A DNA stretch of 64,000 nucleotides from Isoetes taiwanensis. Lineage: Eukaryota > Streptophyta > Lycopodiopsida > Isoetales > Isoetaceae. Under the pieces are notes generated by a model. It was not told where the DNA came from. It saw only the letters and a list, made by a program, of their open reading frames with translations, and did no database searches. Position numbers and translations under genes: made by a program. Every line of letters starts with the position of its first letter. Position 1 is the first letter of the stretch. This document shows, one piece after another, positions 35,212-46,390 of this stretch. The stretch covers positions 504,039 to 568,038 of the forward strand of contig JAJEKV010000141.1 of NCBI GenBank assembly GCA_021234155.1. Direction: 5' to 3'.

Positions 35212-36525
35212 GTCTTGGTATGTTGGATTTTCACCTCCAAAGCAAGGTGATGATATCAAAGTTTATTTGGAGGATCTTCATTGGTAAGGATGATTCTCCT
35301 GGCCTGAGGTTGTTGGTGCAGTCGATTCAGCATTGTCTCCCATTTCATAAGGCCACCATTAAGCCTCTCCTTCCTTGGGCTTTGCTTTATCATATGCATC
35401 CGTATCTTTATGCGTCTCCCTTTCTAAAGGGGTTGCTTGCTGCTTGGGACACTGTCAGGTCTCTTTTCCATATTAATCCTGAGGCATGTCTTCAGTTGTC
35501 CACTCCATGCTGGTGGATTCCTTTGCAGGACACTCCAGAGAATGTGCTTCTAAGTGTGGTTATTCATCCAAAGACACAACGACGATGGATAGCAGCTGGT
35601 ATAAGCACTATTGCAGCTTGGTATGAGTCTGGTCATCTCATGTCATGGGAAGCATTTAGAACAAAGTTCTTGTTGTACAGATGGGACAGGGAAGCATTTA
35701 GAACAAAGTTCTTGTTGTACAGATGGGACAGAGTAATCTGGAATCATATTGCTGCATTGTTGCCACAGGATTCTGGTCTACAGATTGAGGTAGTCGTATG
35801 GGGTTGCCATCAGGATATCCAGCCAGGGCGGTTTGTGTCTTCTGTGTATAAACTGCTTGTGCATTCTGAAATCCTGCCTCCATCTAATAGGTGGCATCTT
35901 CAGGTCCCTCAGCCACAATGGAAAAGTGTTTGGATATGGGTGTGGGATAAGATGCTTCATCCCAAAGTAGTAGTTTTGTGGTGGCAAGTGATCCATAGAT
36001 GCCTCAGAGTCAACAGGTTGGTCCATAAAATGGATAATCAGATTTCAGAGCTCTGTCCTTTATGCCTGCAAATGGTTGAGAGTATTGAGCATTGTTTTTT
36101 CTTGTGTGAGCGGCTTCGACAGGCATGGTCTTGGTTGTTGACCCTATTTGGCACGTCTCGATCTAGCCAGCAAATTTTGCTTGCTATCTATCCTGATGCT
36201 TGGCCCAAACTATGGAAACGAGCTTTTCATCTCGCATGTGGCTGGCTTTTATGGTCAATCTGGAAGAGAAGGAGGTTGTTTATCTTTAAGGGAGTAGATA
36301 CTGCAGATGAGATTGTTCTTCAGTGGACGCAAAATAAAATTGTTATGGCTTACAATTGTTCTTCTCTCTGATCTGGCATATTTACCCTCAGATTCATTCT
36401 TTTGCATAGGCAGGTGGTTGTGCTCAGTTGGATTGGTTTGTCCACTGGGGTTATAATCCTGTCTTTGCATTTTATGTTGCTCTAGTTCTTACTTGGTGAA
36501 TAAAGCTTGTCATCCTTCAAAAGGT
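35212..36525 (+). mobile_element. 5'-truncated LINE inside the transposase intron
   Basis: ORF 35220-36371 (383 codons) is the C-terminal part of a plant LINE ORF2 after the RT core. It ends with the zf-RVT module WVWDKMLHPKVVVLWWQVIH...LCPLCLQMVESIEHCFFLC and the Trp-rich WLLWSIWKRRR tail. It is of the same family as the copy at 25501. The 3' end is TCATCCTTCAAAA without a long poly(A), and I saw no clean target duplication. An exact 42-bp tandem duplication (35649 and 35691) adds 14 in-frame residues (EAFRTKFLLYRWDR twice). Confidence 0.85.
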
Positions 36526-37537
36526 GAGAAACCTTAGCAATATATCAAAAAATGATCCATTATCAACCATCAATAGCACTAAGACTTGCTACCACGAGAA
36601 GAACGTGCAGATTAATTCCATTAGCAGATCATATTAGAATCAATACTTCAAAACTTATAAGAAATATTAGTATTAGTAAACGTGAAAAAGACTTAGTAAA
36701 AAATTGATCTACAGATAGTATACCTGGCTCACATCAAGGTAATGTGTTGGTTGCTTAGGATATTTTCCTCTACCAGATCTGACGTCCTTGAAGTTAGGCG
36801 AAACTCTGGTGTAGTTTGTCCAATAATCCACAACTTTTTCAATCACTTCTTGGCTCAGGGAATCCTTTCTCTTCTTCCTTCCCCCAAGAGCCTACAATGC
36901 ATTTTTATTACTAATTGCAACACGGGTGCTTCTTAGCTCTGGAACAATTCCTTGGATGAATTTCTAAAGCCTTGGCAGCTAATCTTTTGCTGCCATGCCT
37001 GACCTTCCCAAGTGCCATGACTAATGCTGCTCTTTTTTCTGCTAATTTGTCATTGGACTCCACTCCTTTCACATGCTGTATGGTTTCTTTGATGCTACCG
37101 ACAATTTCACTATGAACAATCTTTTCCTTATCAGACACTGCAACCTGCATAACTTTGTTGTTCTCCACTAAATGCCATACTTCTTTCTTCTGGTCTGTAG
37201 ACATCGAACCTGTCAAATCCAAAAATGTTTTTGTGATTATGGAGGCTGCATGTTGCAATTGCTTTTTTGAGTGCTCAATACTCCAATCTAAATTTTCATT
37301 TGACAACTGTTGCCTCGTCTTGCTTGCTCTTTGTCGTTGCTTCTGCAGACCATTTCCGCCTCCTGTCTTCGTCATTAGTCATTGGATCACAAGAAGCCTG
37401 AACAAAAAATGGATGGAAAGAAAGAAACGAGATCTCTCTCCCTCGAGAAAGGGGGAATCAACTACCCCCCGATATTCTCGTTGATTTTGAATTTCCCTCT
37501 TCCCATAATACTAAAAAATAGTGCTAATTTGGGTGGA

Positions 37538-37580
37538 TAAAAGGACACTAAAAATGAGACACCGTAAGATGCGAGGACCC
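37538..37580 (-). repeat. Right terminal inverted repeat
   Basis: Ends TGCGAGGACCC at 37580, the inverse of the left end, followed by the TGAT target duplication (37581-37584). Confidence 0.8.
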
Positions 37581-37637
37581 TGATGAAGAAATACACAACA
37601 AAGAAATGACCATTAACATTTTGACCTTGATACTTAA
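37581..37637 (-). repeat. Copia A 3' LTR, last 57 bp
   Basis: Continues the LTR interrupted at 26259. It matches 55563-55642 with an indel and ends CTTGATACTTAA, next to TTTTCCCC (polypurine tract on the minus strand). Confidence 0.85.
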
Positions 37638-40600
37638 TTTTCCCCTTTCATTCCTTGTTGTTCTTCAACTCTAATACTGTCTTCTGTATCTTTTGGATAA
37701 ATATGAAATTAGCTGCAGCTGCATGTGACAAAAACAGTTTTGTTCTGTCTATAACTCCCAATGATTCCTTGAACTGGAGATGCTTTGATTGTGGCAAAGC
37801 CTTAGTAAGAATGTATGCTACTTGAAACTGTGTGTTTATATATTGAATTGCAATATAATTTTTCGCCACCACGTCTCTAATAAAATGCACATGAAGTTCT
37901 ATGTGTTTTGTTCTTTGATGTAGAACAGGGTTCTTGCAAATAGCTATACAGCTAACATTATCACGCCACAAAACTGTAGATTTCCTTTGTTGCGCTCCAA
38001 GCTCTTCAAGTAACCTTCTGGTCCATATTATTTCTTTGGCTACCAATGATGCTGCTTCATACTCTACTTCTGCAGATGACATAGCCACAGTGGTTTGTTT
38101 TTTACACTTCCAAGCTACAGCAGCTCCTCCTAACAGGAGCGAAAAACCAGAAGTTGATTTCCTGGTATCAAGACATCCTGCCCAATCTGCATCAGAGAAT
38201 GCCTTTAATGTGAGATCATCATTTCAAACATATATCTTCTTCTACTATTCCCTTTAAGAACCTGAGTATTCTTTTCGCAGCCATCCAATGCTGCTTGCCA
38301 GGATTTGAACAATATCTAAGTAAGCTTACAGCAAATGAATATCAGGTCTGGTACTGTTGCAAACATACAGTAAACAGCCTATTAGTTCTCTGTATGGTGT
38401 ATTTGTCATTTCCTCTACTTCATGCTGCAATTTTGGATAAATGTCTGCATAAAGTTTATAATCGGGTACCATTGGAGTCGCCACTTATTTGCAATCATAC
38501 ATTCCAAATCTTTTCAGCATGGCATATATATTCGATCTTTGAGTAAGCAAGAGTTTCTTCTCCTTCCTATTTCTGGTCACCTCAATTCCAAGAAATCTCT
38601 TTAGTTCTCCGAGATCAGTCATTTTGAAATTTGCTTTGAGAATATTCTTGCAAAAATTCAAGCAGTTCATCTTTGTAGATACCATTATGCAGTCATCTAC
38701 ATACAACGCGATTATGCAATATTCTTGTTCTTGATGAATTATATACAAATTCCCGTCTGTTTGCTACTTCGTAAATCCTTTTTCCAGTAAATAAGCATCC
38801 ATGCATCTATATCACTGTCTGGGGGACTGTTTTAATCCATAGACAGCTTGCTTTAATCTCCAAAACATATTCTTACCTTCTTCATATACTGGCGCTTGTT
38901 TCATAAATATCTCCTCTTCTAATTTGGCATTTAAAAAGGCTGTACTTACATCCATACGATGAATCTCAAGGTCTTTAGCATTTGCAAAAGCTAATAAAAC
39001 TCTTAGACTGCTTAGTTTTACTATAGGAGAAAAACTTTCGTCATAATCCATACCTCTTATTTGAGAAAATCCTTTTGCTACCAGCCTTGCCTTGTACTTT
39101 TGAGTTTGACTATCTGGTCCTATCTTTAACTTGTAAATCCACTTATTGTCTACAATATTCTTGTTTGCAGGCTTCTCCACTAACTCATAGGTGCCAATTC
39201 TTTTGAAAAAATTCATTTCTTCGTCCATAGCTGCCTTCTAGTTATCTGCATCACAGCTTGAAGTTGCTTCATCATAGTTTGCGGGAATATTGGGTTCTAG
39301 AATGGCCATCACTATTTTTATATCAGCTGGACGTTTCAGTCTCCTACTCCTACATGTACTATCTCTTCCATATACTTCTAGACTTTTCTTAAGTTCATCT
39401 TTTAGTATTTCTGCTTGTGACCTCTTCCGCTTCATGTCTGGCTGCTCGTGATGCTCAGGCTGATCCTCAATTTGATTATGTATATCAATCACATATGTAT
39501 CAGCAGTCTCAGGTTGCATCCTCTCATCCTCTTCATCATTGATAAAGTCATATGGTATATTTCTCCTTTCTTCTTTTTGAGCAGTATCATGTCTTACCGT
39601 CATGTTTCTAGCTTTATAGAGAGTGCTTTTATCAAAGCAGACATCTCTACTTATAATTATCCTTCTCCTTTGAGGATCAAATAACTTAAAGCCCTTGGCT
39701 TCCTCATCATAACCAATGAGAAAACATTCATATGCTCGATCATCAAGTTTTTTTCTGAGTTCTTCTGGTATGTGAGCATATGCTGCACAACCATATACCC
39801 TGAACCGTTCAAATGATGGTGTGATGCCATACCATAGCTCGTCATGTATATTGCCACTTATGCTTCTTGATGGCAACTTATTTTGAATCAGATTTGCTGT
39901 TTTCAATGCCTCCTCCCACAAATAATTTGGAAGGCTAGTGTGTTTCAGCATTGCCCTCACGGCATTGAGCAAGGTCCTATTTTTCCTTTCCGCAACTCCG
40001 TTTTGTTGCGGCGTGTAGCCGCACGTTACTTGTCTTTTTATTCCACGAGCTATACAATATTTCTTAAATTCTCGCGAAATAAATTCTCCATCTTTGTCAG
40101 TTCTTAGGCATTTAATCCTTTTTCCAGTTTGCCTCTCTACTTCTGCTTCATACTGCCTGTATGCTTTAAAAGCTTGATCTTTAGGATTTAGTGCATAAAC
40201 TTTGGTTTTCCTAGAGTAATGGTCGATGAAAGTAATAAAATGCTTTCTTCCATGAATGCTAGAAACATTTAAGTGTCCACACAAGTCACTGTGTACTAAC
40301 TGCAAAATTTGCTGATGCTCTTTTGGCTTTCTTCGGAAATGAAAGTCTGTTGTGTTTGCACATCAGGCATCCTATACATACATTAAAAGGTTCTTCCTTT
40401 GTATCGGAGGCAGCAATAAGGCCTTTCTTTATCATGTACACAAGATTGTTGGCATGTGTATGTCCCAGTCTTTCATGCCACATTCTAAAGGATGGTATTG
40501 TGACTGCATTTATCATCTCAGAAACATTGTTGAAGAAACCAAACAACTTACCAACACGTTTTGCAAGAAATTTCAACTCTTTATTAAGAAGCACTCTACA

Positions 40601-40728
40601 ACACCATTTGTTAAAACAAACTTCATATCCAAGATCCACTAATTAGGTAATAGATACAAGATTTCTAATTATGCCAGGAACACAATAGACATTATCCAAC
40701 ACCACTGGTTTGCCACTGAGATCAAACA
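37638..40728 (-). pseudogene. Copia A integrase - RT - RNase H
   Basis: On the minus strand, from the Gypsy insertion downward: an integrase zinc region (HERLGH...CIGCLMC, about 40400-40530), an integrase core with Asp in HSDLCG, LRTDKDGEF and Glu in NGVAERKNRT (39238-40305), RT (38812-39228 and 38485-38748, with YVDD in ALYVDDCIMV), and RNase H ending at 37648. The order integrase before RT defines Copia. In-frame stops at 39238-39240 and 38812-38814, plus frameshifts at about 38090-38490, interrupt it. A fuller version of the broken RT/RNase H stretch survives in Copia B. Confidence 0.9.
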
Positions 40729-42366
40729 TGTGACGTTCCAGGGGAATATACGCCATAAATACGTATATTCCTGGACCCGTCACCATACAAGTCTACCTAG
40801 AAGCCTTGTATACCTTAGAAAGTGGTGATGGGTGCATATCTAAGTTAAATCCTTAACTTAGATAACCTTAGGATAAGGCCCATTTCCACATGGCCTTATC
40901 CTATTGGGAAACCGCCACACGGCCCCATCCTATTGATGCCACATGGCATCCCATGTGGACCCTAACCTATATTGGCTCAAACACTAACCTAGACCCTTTT
41001 CCTGACTCTAGCACCTGAACACTCATCTACGCACTCGAAACCCCGTTTCGAGCATCGTTCGTCGTAGCATAGCCTGGTGCAGCAGCCCCCGAAGTGTGTG
41101 CATGATCGTAGAGGGAGCACGACTTCGACCACGTCTAGGAGCAATAGAGACACCAGGGATGGGAGAAGCGCTTCTGGAGCAGGTAGGTGGAGTAGAGTCA
41201 TGGTAGTTCATCTGGAAGTTAGCACTCCAGATGGGTCTGTATGTTGTATCTTGAGTAGAGCCATCCTAGAACCCTTGTTGAACATCTTGAACCCTAATCA
41301 AGGAATCCTAACTGTAAGTTAGGTATGATTAGGTTAAGATGTTCTTATGATGTTACCATGATATGATGTGATGTGATGATGGTTGATCATGTTTGCTCCT
41401 CTTGTATTGGGAAGGGGGGTTAGAGACCTAGTAGCCTTACTTAGTAGTATGCTCCTAGTTTAGACCCCTTAGTCCCTATTATTATGCGGCCTGTGCATAG
41501 GAACCCGCCGGGCTATGGAGGCTATGATGTGACTCAGCACTATACAACGGGGCCCGAGACAATGCGGAGGGAGGATCCCTGCCGAGCGGGGGCTACGGGG
41601 GATCCCATAGTGGGCTAGGCTTATGGTCGGTCACTTTGTGTGGACCGGGCATGGGTCCGACACCTCCTGAGGCAATGGTGTTGCCCTGCCTCTCAAGAGT
41701 TGCAAGTGTTGGCTTGGCTCTTGTTTTGGGGGGTTAAGTTGGGTACGAATTGTGTGTCGCCACGATTCTCTAGCTGCCCGCGGAGTCTCTAGACCCCGAG
41801 AAGGGGAGATGCAACCCTTCCTGCCTCGACGGACTAGGGAGATGCAACCTGGAGTAGTCCCAATGGGTGATGCCATGGGATTGCATATCCGGAAGGCTAG
41901 AGTCATGCCAGAGCTTGATCTAGCTCATCTGCAAAGTATGCACAGGAGGGGCGGATGGAGTGGTCAACCCTAGCCATTGTCTATAGCCAGCCCCGCCATT
42001 GTTATGACTCGGTCTGCTCTATCTTGAGACCTATCCAGTCAGTCGACCTCCTTATGAGTCGGAGCCACGGGTAGGAGCTCTCATGTTTTATGGCATATGA
42101 TTATGTTCTTTGCAGCTATGGATATGTGCATGAGCTACCCCTCGAGGTAGTATGATGTATTGTTATTGCTAGTTCTGACGCTGTTTATGCTTCTGCTGTG
42201 ATAGGAGCCCATAGGGGAAGGGCGCGCAAACTTCGTGTCCCCTTCCCGCACAACGGTGATCCCAGAGTGCGGGATAGACAGAGGGCTCGTGCGGTCGGAG
42301 GACCGGATGGGGGATTTCCTACGGAGTGTACGGCTGGGAGCCGTATATTTAGTAGGGAGCGTCACA
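40729..42366 (+). repeat. Gypsy 5' LTR
   Basis: 1638 bp, TGTGACG...CGTCACA, near-identical to 52325-53964. Close to the start GGAATATACG (40743-40752) pairs with CGTATATTCC (40762-40771) as a hairpin, present in both LTRs. The ORFs within it are mirrored in the other LTR and are not considered genes. Confidence 0.95.
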
Positions 42367-42367
42367 A

Positions 42368-42379
42368 TGGTATCAGAGC
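42368..42379 (+). promoter_or_regulatory. Gypsy primer-binding site (tRNA-iMet)
   Basis: TGGTATCAGAGC, one base after the 5' LTR, is the standard initiator-Met tRNA complement used by plant LTR elements. Confidence 0.93.
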
Positions 42380-42969
42380 GACGTTCTTGGTTGACCAAGA
42401 ACTAGCACTGACCATATCCTTGAAAGTAGTCTAACAGGCCTGATAGGGTGCGAAATGAAAATTTCCACCATGGAACCTCGAAAATAGAAAAAAAAAAAAA
42501 AATTCTCCTAGGTAGTGGTCCGCGAGAATAGGCTAAGTTGTTAGAGGAAGGAAAAAGAATGAGTCAAATTAACATTCTAGTAAATTTGGAGTGGAAATTA
42601 TGAATCAGCACCAAATTCCACCTAAGAGGGGTCGAAGAATCATGCCAATCCGAGACCTGGGTGAAAAATGGCGCAAATTCATAATTAACACTTCAAACCA
42701 TTAGGAAAAATTCGAAATTTTAATATAACAATGTATTAAGTAGATATTAATAATTAAGTATATTGGAAGTCATTAATAAGGGGGGCTAATTATTAGATCT
42801 ATTAATGGTAGGAGAATATTCCTTAGAGAACCTTCCTTTTTAAATATCTTCTTGCCACCTCATTTTCCCCCAAACCTTGCCTACCACCTTCTCTCTCTTG
42901 ATCAGCCTTACGTCACCCATTTCTCAGAAGCAGACCTACAGGAAGACTAGCCCAAGGCGGACACCTTCG

Positions 42970-44037
42970 ATGGCGGCGGCAGCAGCAGGTGGCCATGGCA
43001 AGCAGATCCCACCGCACCTTCGGCCGAAGCCAGGAGACGAGGCATCGTCTTCCACCGACGAGACCTTCCACATCTCTCAGGAGGAGCCCCAAAGCAGCTC
43101 ATCGTCGGTGGAAACCCAGTGCACCGACGAAACTCACCACCTTGGCCCCCTATCCGACCAGGGGGGAGCCCAAGAGGAGCAGTGGGAGAAGCACCAGGAG
43201 GGCCATCATCAGCACCAGACCCAGACCCAGCAGGCAGGGCCTTCCTCAAGCAAGAAGAAGGGGAAGGAAAAGGTGAAGGAGTGGCCAGAGGACAGGGCAG
43301 CACGGAAGAAAAGGGAGAGGGAGCTGCTCGAGAAGGAGAGGAGGACGAAGGCGAGGATGGATAGGCCTCGTGGGACAGTCACGATTGAAGAACCTCGACC
43401 CCGCGAGGACGAAGAGGCAGAGGAGGAGGAAGAAGAAGAGGAGGAGGAGCAGCAAGACGTTGGGGAGCCTTCAGACCCCAACGCACGCCCACCCTACCCG
43501 AAGTGGCCCAAGCCACCAAAGGTAGTTAAGAAGCAGAAGGTGGGTGAGCGTGAATTCGCGCTCAAGCAGGATCGCGAATTCAAGCGCAAAATGAAGGCGT
43601 ACCAGGAGTACCTTCGTCGCTGGACGAGGTATAATGATTGGTACTATAAGCAGAATGTCGAGAAGTTCGTCAAGGGCGGGCGGCCGAAGAGCCAGCCGAA
43701 GCCGCCTCCACCTAGGCTGGAGAAGCCCAAGAAGAAACATCATGGGCCTAACTTTCGGCACGCGCGGGTGTTTCGAGAGATTAGACATTTTCAGCAGTGT
43801 ACTAATCTCCTGATAAGGAAGGCGCCTTTTGAACGCCTTCTTCGCGAAGTCATGCATGAGTTCTGGACCAATTACAGGGTCACCCCTCTAATGACCCGGG
43901 CCCTGCAAGAAGCCGCAGAAGCAGAGCTGACCCAGCTCTTTGAAGAGGGAAACCTTTGCGCCATCCACGCCAAGCGGGTAACTGTTATGCCCAAAGACCT
44001 GCACTTGGCGCGGAGGATCCGCAAAGAGAGGCCCTAG
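42970..44037 (+). CDS. Histone H3-fold protein encoded by the retrotransposon
   Basis: An uninterrupted 355-codon ORF; ATG at 42970 in a good context (G at +4), TAG at 44035-44037. Residues 1-256 are disordered-type: Ala-rich start, Ser/Glu/His/Gln-rich, a Lys/Arg block, an acidic run near 150-165 and Pro/Lys-rich segments; no H3-like tail is present. Residues ~257-355 are an H3 fold: alpha[21 protein letters not shown], alpha1 [12 protein letters not shown], alpha2 [20 protein letters not shown], loop 2 [10 protein letters not shown], alpha3 [17 protein letters not shown]...TNLLI resembles plant CENH3, while loop 1 has canonical H3 length (no CENH3 insertion). It lies between the primer site and gag, on the genomic RNA strand. 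Inference: a captured host H3/CENH3 domain, possibly steering integration or packaging. The H3-fold call is firm; the function is unknown. Confidence 0.92.
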   Translation: MAAAAAGGHGKQIPPHLRPKPGDEASSSTDETFHISQEEPQSSSSSVETQCTDETHHLGPLSDQGGAQEEQWEKHQEGHHQHQTQTQQAGPSSSKKKGKEKVKEWPEDRAARKKRERELLEKERRTKARMDRPRGTVTIEEPRPREDEEAEEEEEEEEEEQQDVGEPSDPNARPPYPKWPKPPKVVKKQKVGEREFALKQDREFKRKMKAYQEYLRRWTRYNDWYYKQNVEKFVKGGRPKSQPKPPPPRLEKPKKKHHGPNFRHARVFREIRHFQQCTNLLIRKAPFERLLREVMHEFWTNYRVTPLMTRALQEAAEAELTQLFEEGNLCAIHAKRVTVMPKDLHLARRIRKERP

Positions 44038-44272
44038 GACCTCAAGTTTTGTAATTTTGTTAAAATTAAAGTTTTTTCAGTGTAAATTGGTTTTTCTTGA
44101 TATATATGAGTTCTCTTACTCTGTAAATTGGATTGTACTATGCTTTGAAAATGTAATTAATTAAGCTTAATTGTAGTAGAATTCTTTGTAAACTATTTAG
44201 AAATTGCCTAGGAACCCGGGTTAGAACAAAATTTCAGCAAAAATCATCGAAGATCGGCAAAAATTCAGTGAC

Positions 44273-44339
44273 CTGGGTGAGACCGCGCCAATCGACCCTG
44301 CGTTCGCAACGCAGACTCATTTCGTGCGGATTCACCCGG
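44273..44339 (+). repeat. Hairpin repeat copy 1
   Basis: CTGGGTGAGACCGCGCCAAT to GATTCACCCGG, enclosing the inverted repeat CTGCGTTCGCAACGCAG (44298-44314). The outer GGGTGA and TCACCC also pair, so a longer cruciform is possible. A second copy is at 44520-44586. Confidence 0.85.
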
Positions 44340-44519
44340 TTACTTTGAAATTCCGCTTCTAGATGCCAATTTTGCTCGATTTTGCCAATTTTGCTCGATT
44401 TTGCCAATTTTGCCAATTTTGCAGACCCATTCCGCTAGCTAGGTTAGAATTGGTCCAATTAGGCATGTTAGTATCTTGTAACTCCTAGAAATGCTAAGTT
44501 TTGACCCAAATCAGGCCAA

Positions 44520-44586
44520 CTGGGTGAGACCGCGCCAATCCACCCTGCGTTCGCAACGCAGACCTATTCCGCGCGGATTCACCCGG
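44520..44586 (+). repeat. Hairpin repeat copy 2
   Basis: Same unit as 44273-44339 with a few changes; inner palindrome at 44545-44561. Between the copies (44370-44425) TTTTGCCAATTTTGC units iterate. The stretch 44038-44883 otherwise has no gene. Confidence 0.85.
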
Positions 44587-44883
44587 GTCGAACCTTTTTG
44601 ACCTATATTAGCCAAATTTGACCCAACAAACAGCCATGTAGTGTTTCTTGCTTTGTTTTGCTTAGATTTGCACTTCTTGATAGTTCAATTGGAGACCTAT
44701 AGCCTTAGAACAAAAGTCTCTCCCATCAAGAACCCTTGTGCACGAAACCCCAGGCAGACCACAGTCTATAAAAAGGGCCTCATTTGCCATTTTCCCTTCA
44801 CCAGAACTGTTCCTAGCATCTTAGGCGATTTCTCAACTTTTCATTGATCCTTGCAAGCCATTTTCTACACTCACCTCTGCTCA

Positions 44884-46390
44884 ATGGCGCCTAGCAACTT
44901 TGTCAGATGGTATGATGCTGCCAACCACATCCATGACTTTCCTGCTGATCAAGCCTTCCAGGTATTCGATCATTTGTTCGATCTTCATGCAACCTTGACC
45001 AGGACACCCTTCTACACCGATATCATTTGCCAATATGATCAACAGATCCTACCCTGGGAAGTTAGCTTACCCCCTAGGGGAGGGAATTGGGTATCTCTAG
45101 AGACGCTTAACCAAGCCTTAGGAAGAGAGATGGGAGGATCCAAGGGCAAGAACTAGCTGTGGGATAGGACTAGAACCATGCCCGACTACATGACCTGCAG
45201 GCATAATAGGCATAGGTACCTCTCATCCCAAACAACCCTTGCTCTATTCATGCAGTATAAGTCAGTCAATAGGGTGGGAGAACCTTCCATTCAGCCTCTA
45301 GACCTAGCACCACTCAACACTCGAAGGGACCAAAGCCACATCCTTGAGATAGACTCCTCGGAGTACGAGTACCATGGCAGGACATCAGGGACACCAGCAC
45401 TACAGATCGAGCAAGACTACGAGTAGCTAGGGGAAGAAAATCCAGAGTGGGAAAGTAGAGAGGCAAGGAGGATCGAGAGGCACATGGCCAGGCACAATGA
45501 TGACATCAGGCGAGCCTACGAGCCACCAATCGGCATCACAACCCTATCACCTATAGTCATCGACGGAGAGAAGTACATCTACCTACCTTACTGCCAAGAA
45601 GAAGGGCTTAGGATCGACGATCTCTTAGGCTTGATGGCACAGGAGCAGAACACTGACCTCATCGACTACTCCTATCAGGAAATTCCAAGCAGAGCGGCAC
45701 TCTTACGCCGGGGAGACAATGTCAGATATAGCAGCCTATCAGCAGATAAGGGAGATCTATCGACAACAGGAACCCATCATCCCAGAGGAGGAGTTCCAAG
45801 AAATACAAAGCAGGTTGTACAAACCAAGAAGAGGCCCAAGCTCTAGCCGGACAGTTCGTTCCAGGAGCATGTGGGAAGCATCCAGCAGCATCAACCTGGA
45901 GAATGCAACTACCATGTGGAGAGATCATGAAGACCTCTTGGCAGTAGATGTCTACGGTGGGGCAGCTCAAAGGAAGGGCACAGGATCACAAAGCATAGGC
46001 AAGGGTAAGGCGCTCCGCTATTACCTCCCAGTCTTCAGTCAAGGGCAGATGATAATCTTTCACAAGGAGTTCAGCCCAAGAGGGGAAGAGTCCGTGGCGC
46101 TCCTCATAGCACTCTCTGGTTTTGGGCAGCACTCCAAGATATACAGCCATGCGGATCACATCGTTCTCTTCAAGAGATCCGTGGCGCTCCACTGCCTCGA
46201 CTTCGCCAGAGGCCACCTCAGGGACGCGACATTGTCAGTAGTAGCGGCAACAACACCAGAACTCCCGGCACCAGAAATGGCCCGAGCACTCGAAGGAGGA
46301 TCAACCAGGAACATCTTGCGCAACCTCGGCAAAGGCCTTCGGCTCAGAGACGTTAAGAATTTCTTCAAGTTGACAAGGGGCCATCGATGA
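44884..46390 (+). pseudogene. Gypsy accessory ORF 2, unknown
   Basis: From ATG 44884 one frame runs to 45846, interrupted only by TAG at 45154-45156 and TAG at 45424-45426. A shift near 45720 moves to the frame 45719-46390, ending in TGA. The total would be about 500 residues. The N-terminal part is aromatic and acidic (FVRWYDAANHIHDFP); the middle is Asp/Glu/Arg-rich and strongly charged; the last third is globular (YYLPVFSQGQMIIFHKEF, ending in a basic helix). I recognise no family and see no catalytic motif. Both stops are followed by CT (CTG, CTA). A downstream acceptor (TACTTGCAG, 46619) suggests splicing. It may be structural or plant-specific cargo. Confidence 0.5.

Larger units (their letters stand above)
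33001..37375 (-). pseudogene. Decayed DDE-like transposase of the TIR element
   Basis: Runs inward from the right TIR. Segments: 36911-37375 (basic, coiled N-terminus); an exon 36724-36891 with acceptor and donor (56 codons, ending HYLDVSQ and containing WTNYTRVSPNFKDV); then from 34849 leftward a long frame to 33001. That frame includes a Cys-rich block (NTCCCVYHERM), DFAENYSFKEQNEVQSKHWH, HFYISDDRKHDSLFVHH, HYVFSDGAASQFKGKKSF, GHGKGEHDGARAVIKRA and a C-terminal Lys-rich block. The spaced DFAENY, SDG and HGKGEHDG motifs look like the acidic residues of a DDE/RNase H-fold transposase found in many eukaryotes; I cannot name the superfamily. At least seven in-frame stops, some at Gln or Glu positions, and two frameshifts show it is dead. 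A LINE (35212-36525) sits in the large intron. Confidence 0.65.
26260..37580. mobile_element. 11.3-kb TIR DNA transposon with cargo genes
   Basis: The left end reads GGGTCCTCGCACGCTACGG and the right end, reverse-complemented, GGGTCCTCGCATCTTACGG. Both continue into a shared ATTTTTAG block about 35 bases in. The element is flanked on both sides by TGAT (26256-26259 and 37581-37584). The paralogous empty site TTTGATGAAT is present in the Copia 5' LTR (TGAT at 55563-55566), so a 4-bp target duplication is well supported. Inside are a plus gene from the left end (RING-H2/FCP1-like, 27559-30530), an acidic ORF (31632-32252) and a minus decayed transposase-like gene (33001-37375). Two LINE fragments have landed within it. 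I cannot assign the superfamily; a 4-bp duplication rules out typical hAT, MULE and PIF elements. Confidence 0.82.

Noticed and set aside
41752-41973. ORF pair in the Gypsy LTR, with a matching ORF in the other LTR
   Set aside because: Conserved only because the two LTRs are copies; no motif and no independent evidence of coding.
43209-43481. Minus-strand Ser-rich ORF opposite the H3-like gene
   Set aside because: Antisense of the acidic GAG/GAA run; an artefact of codon composition.
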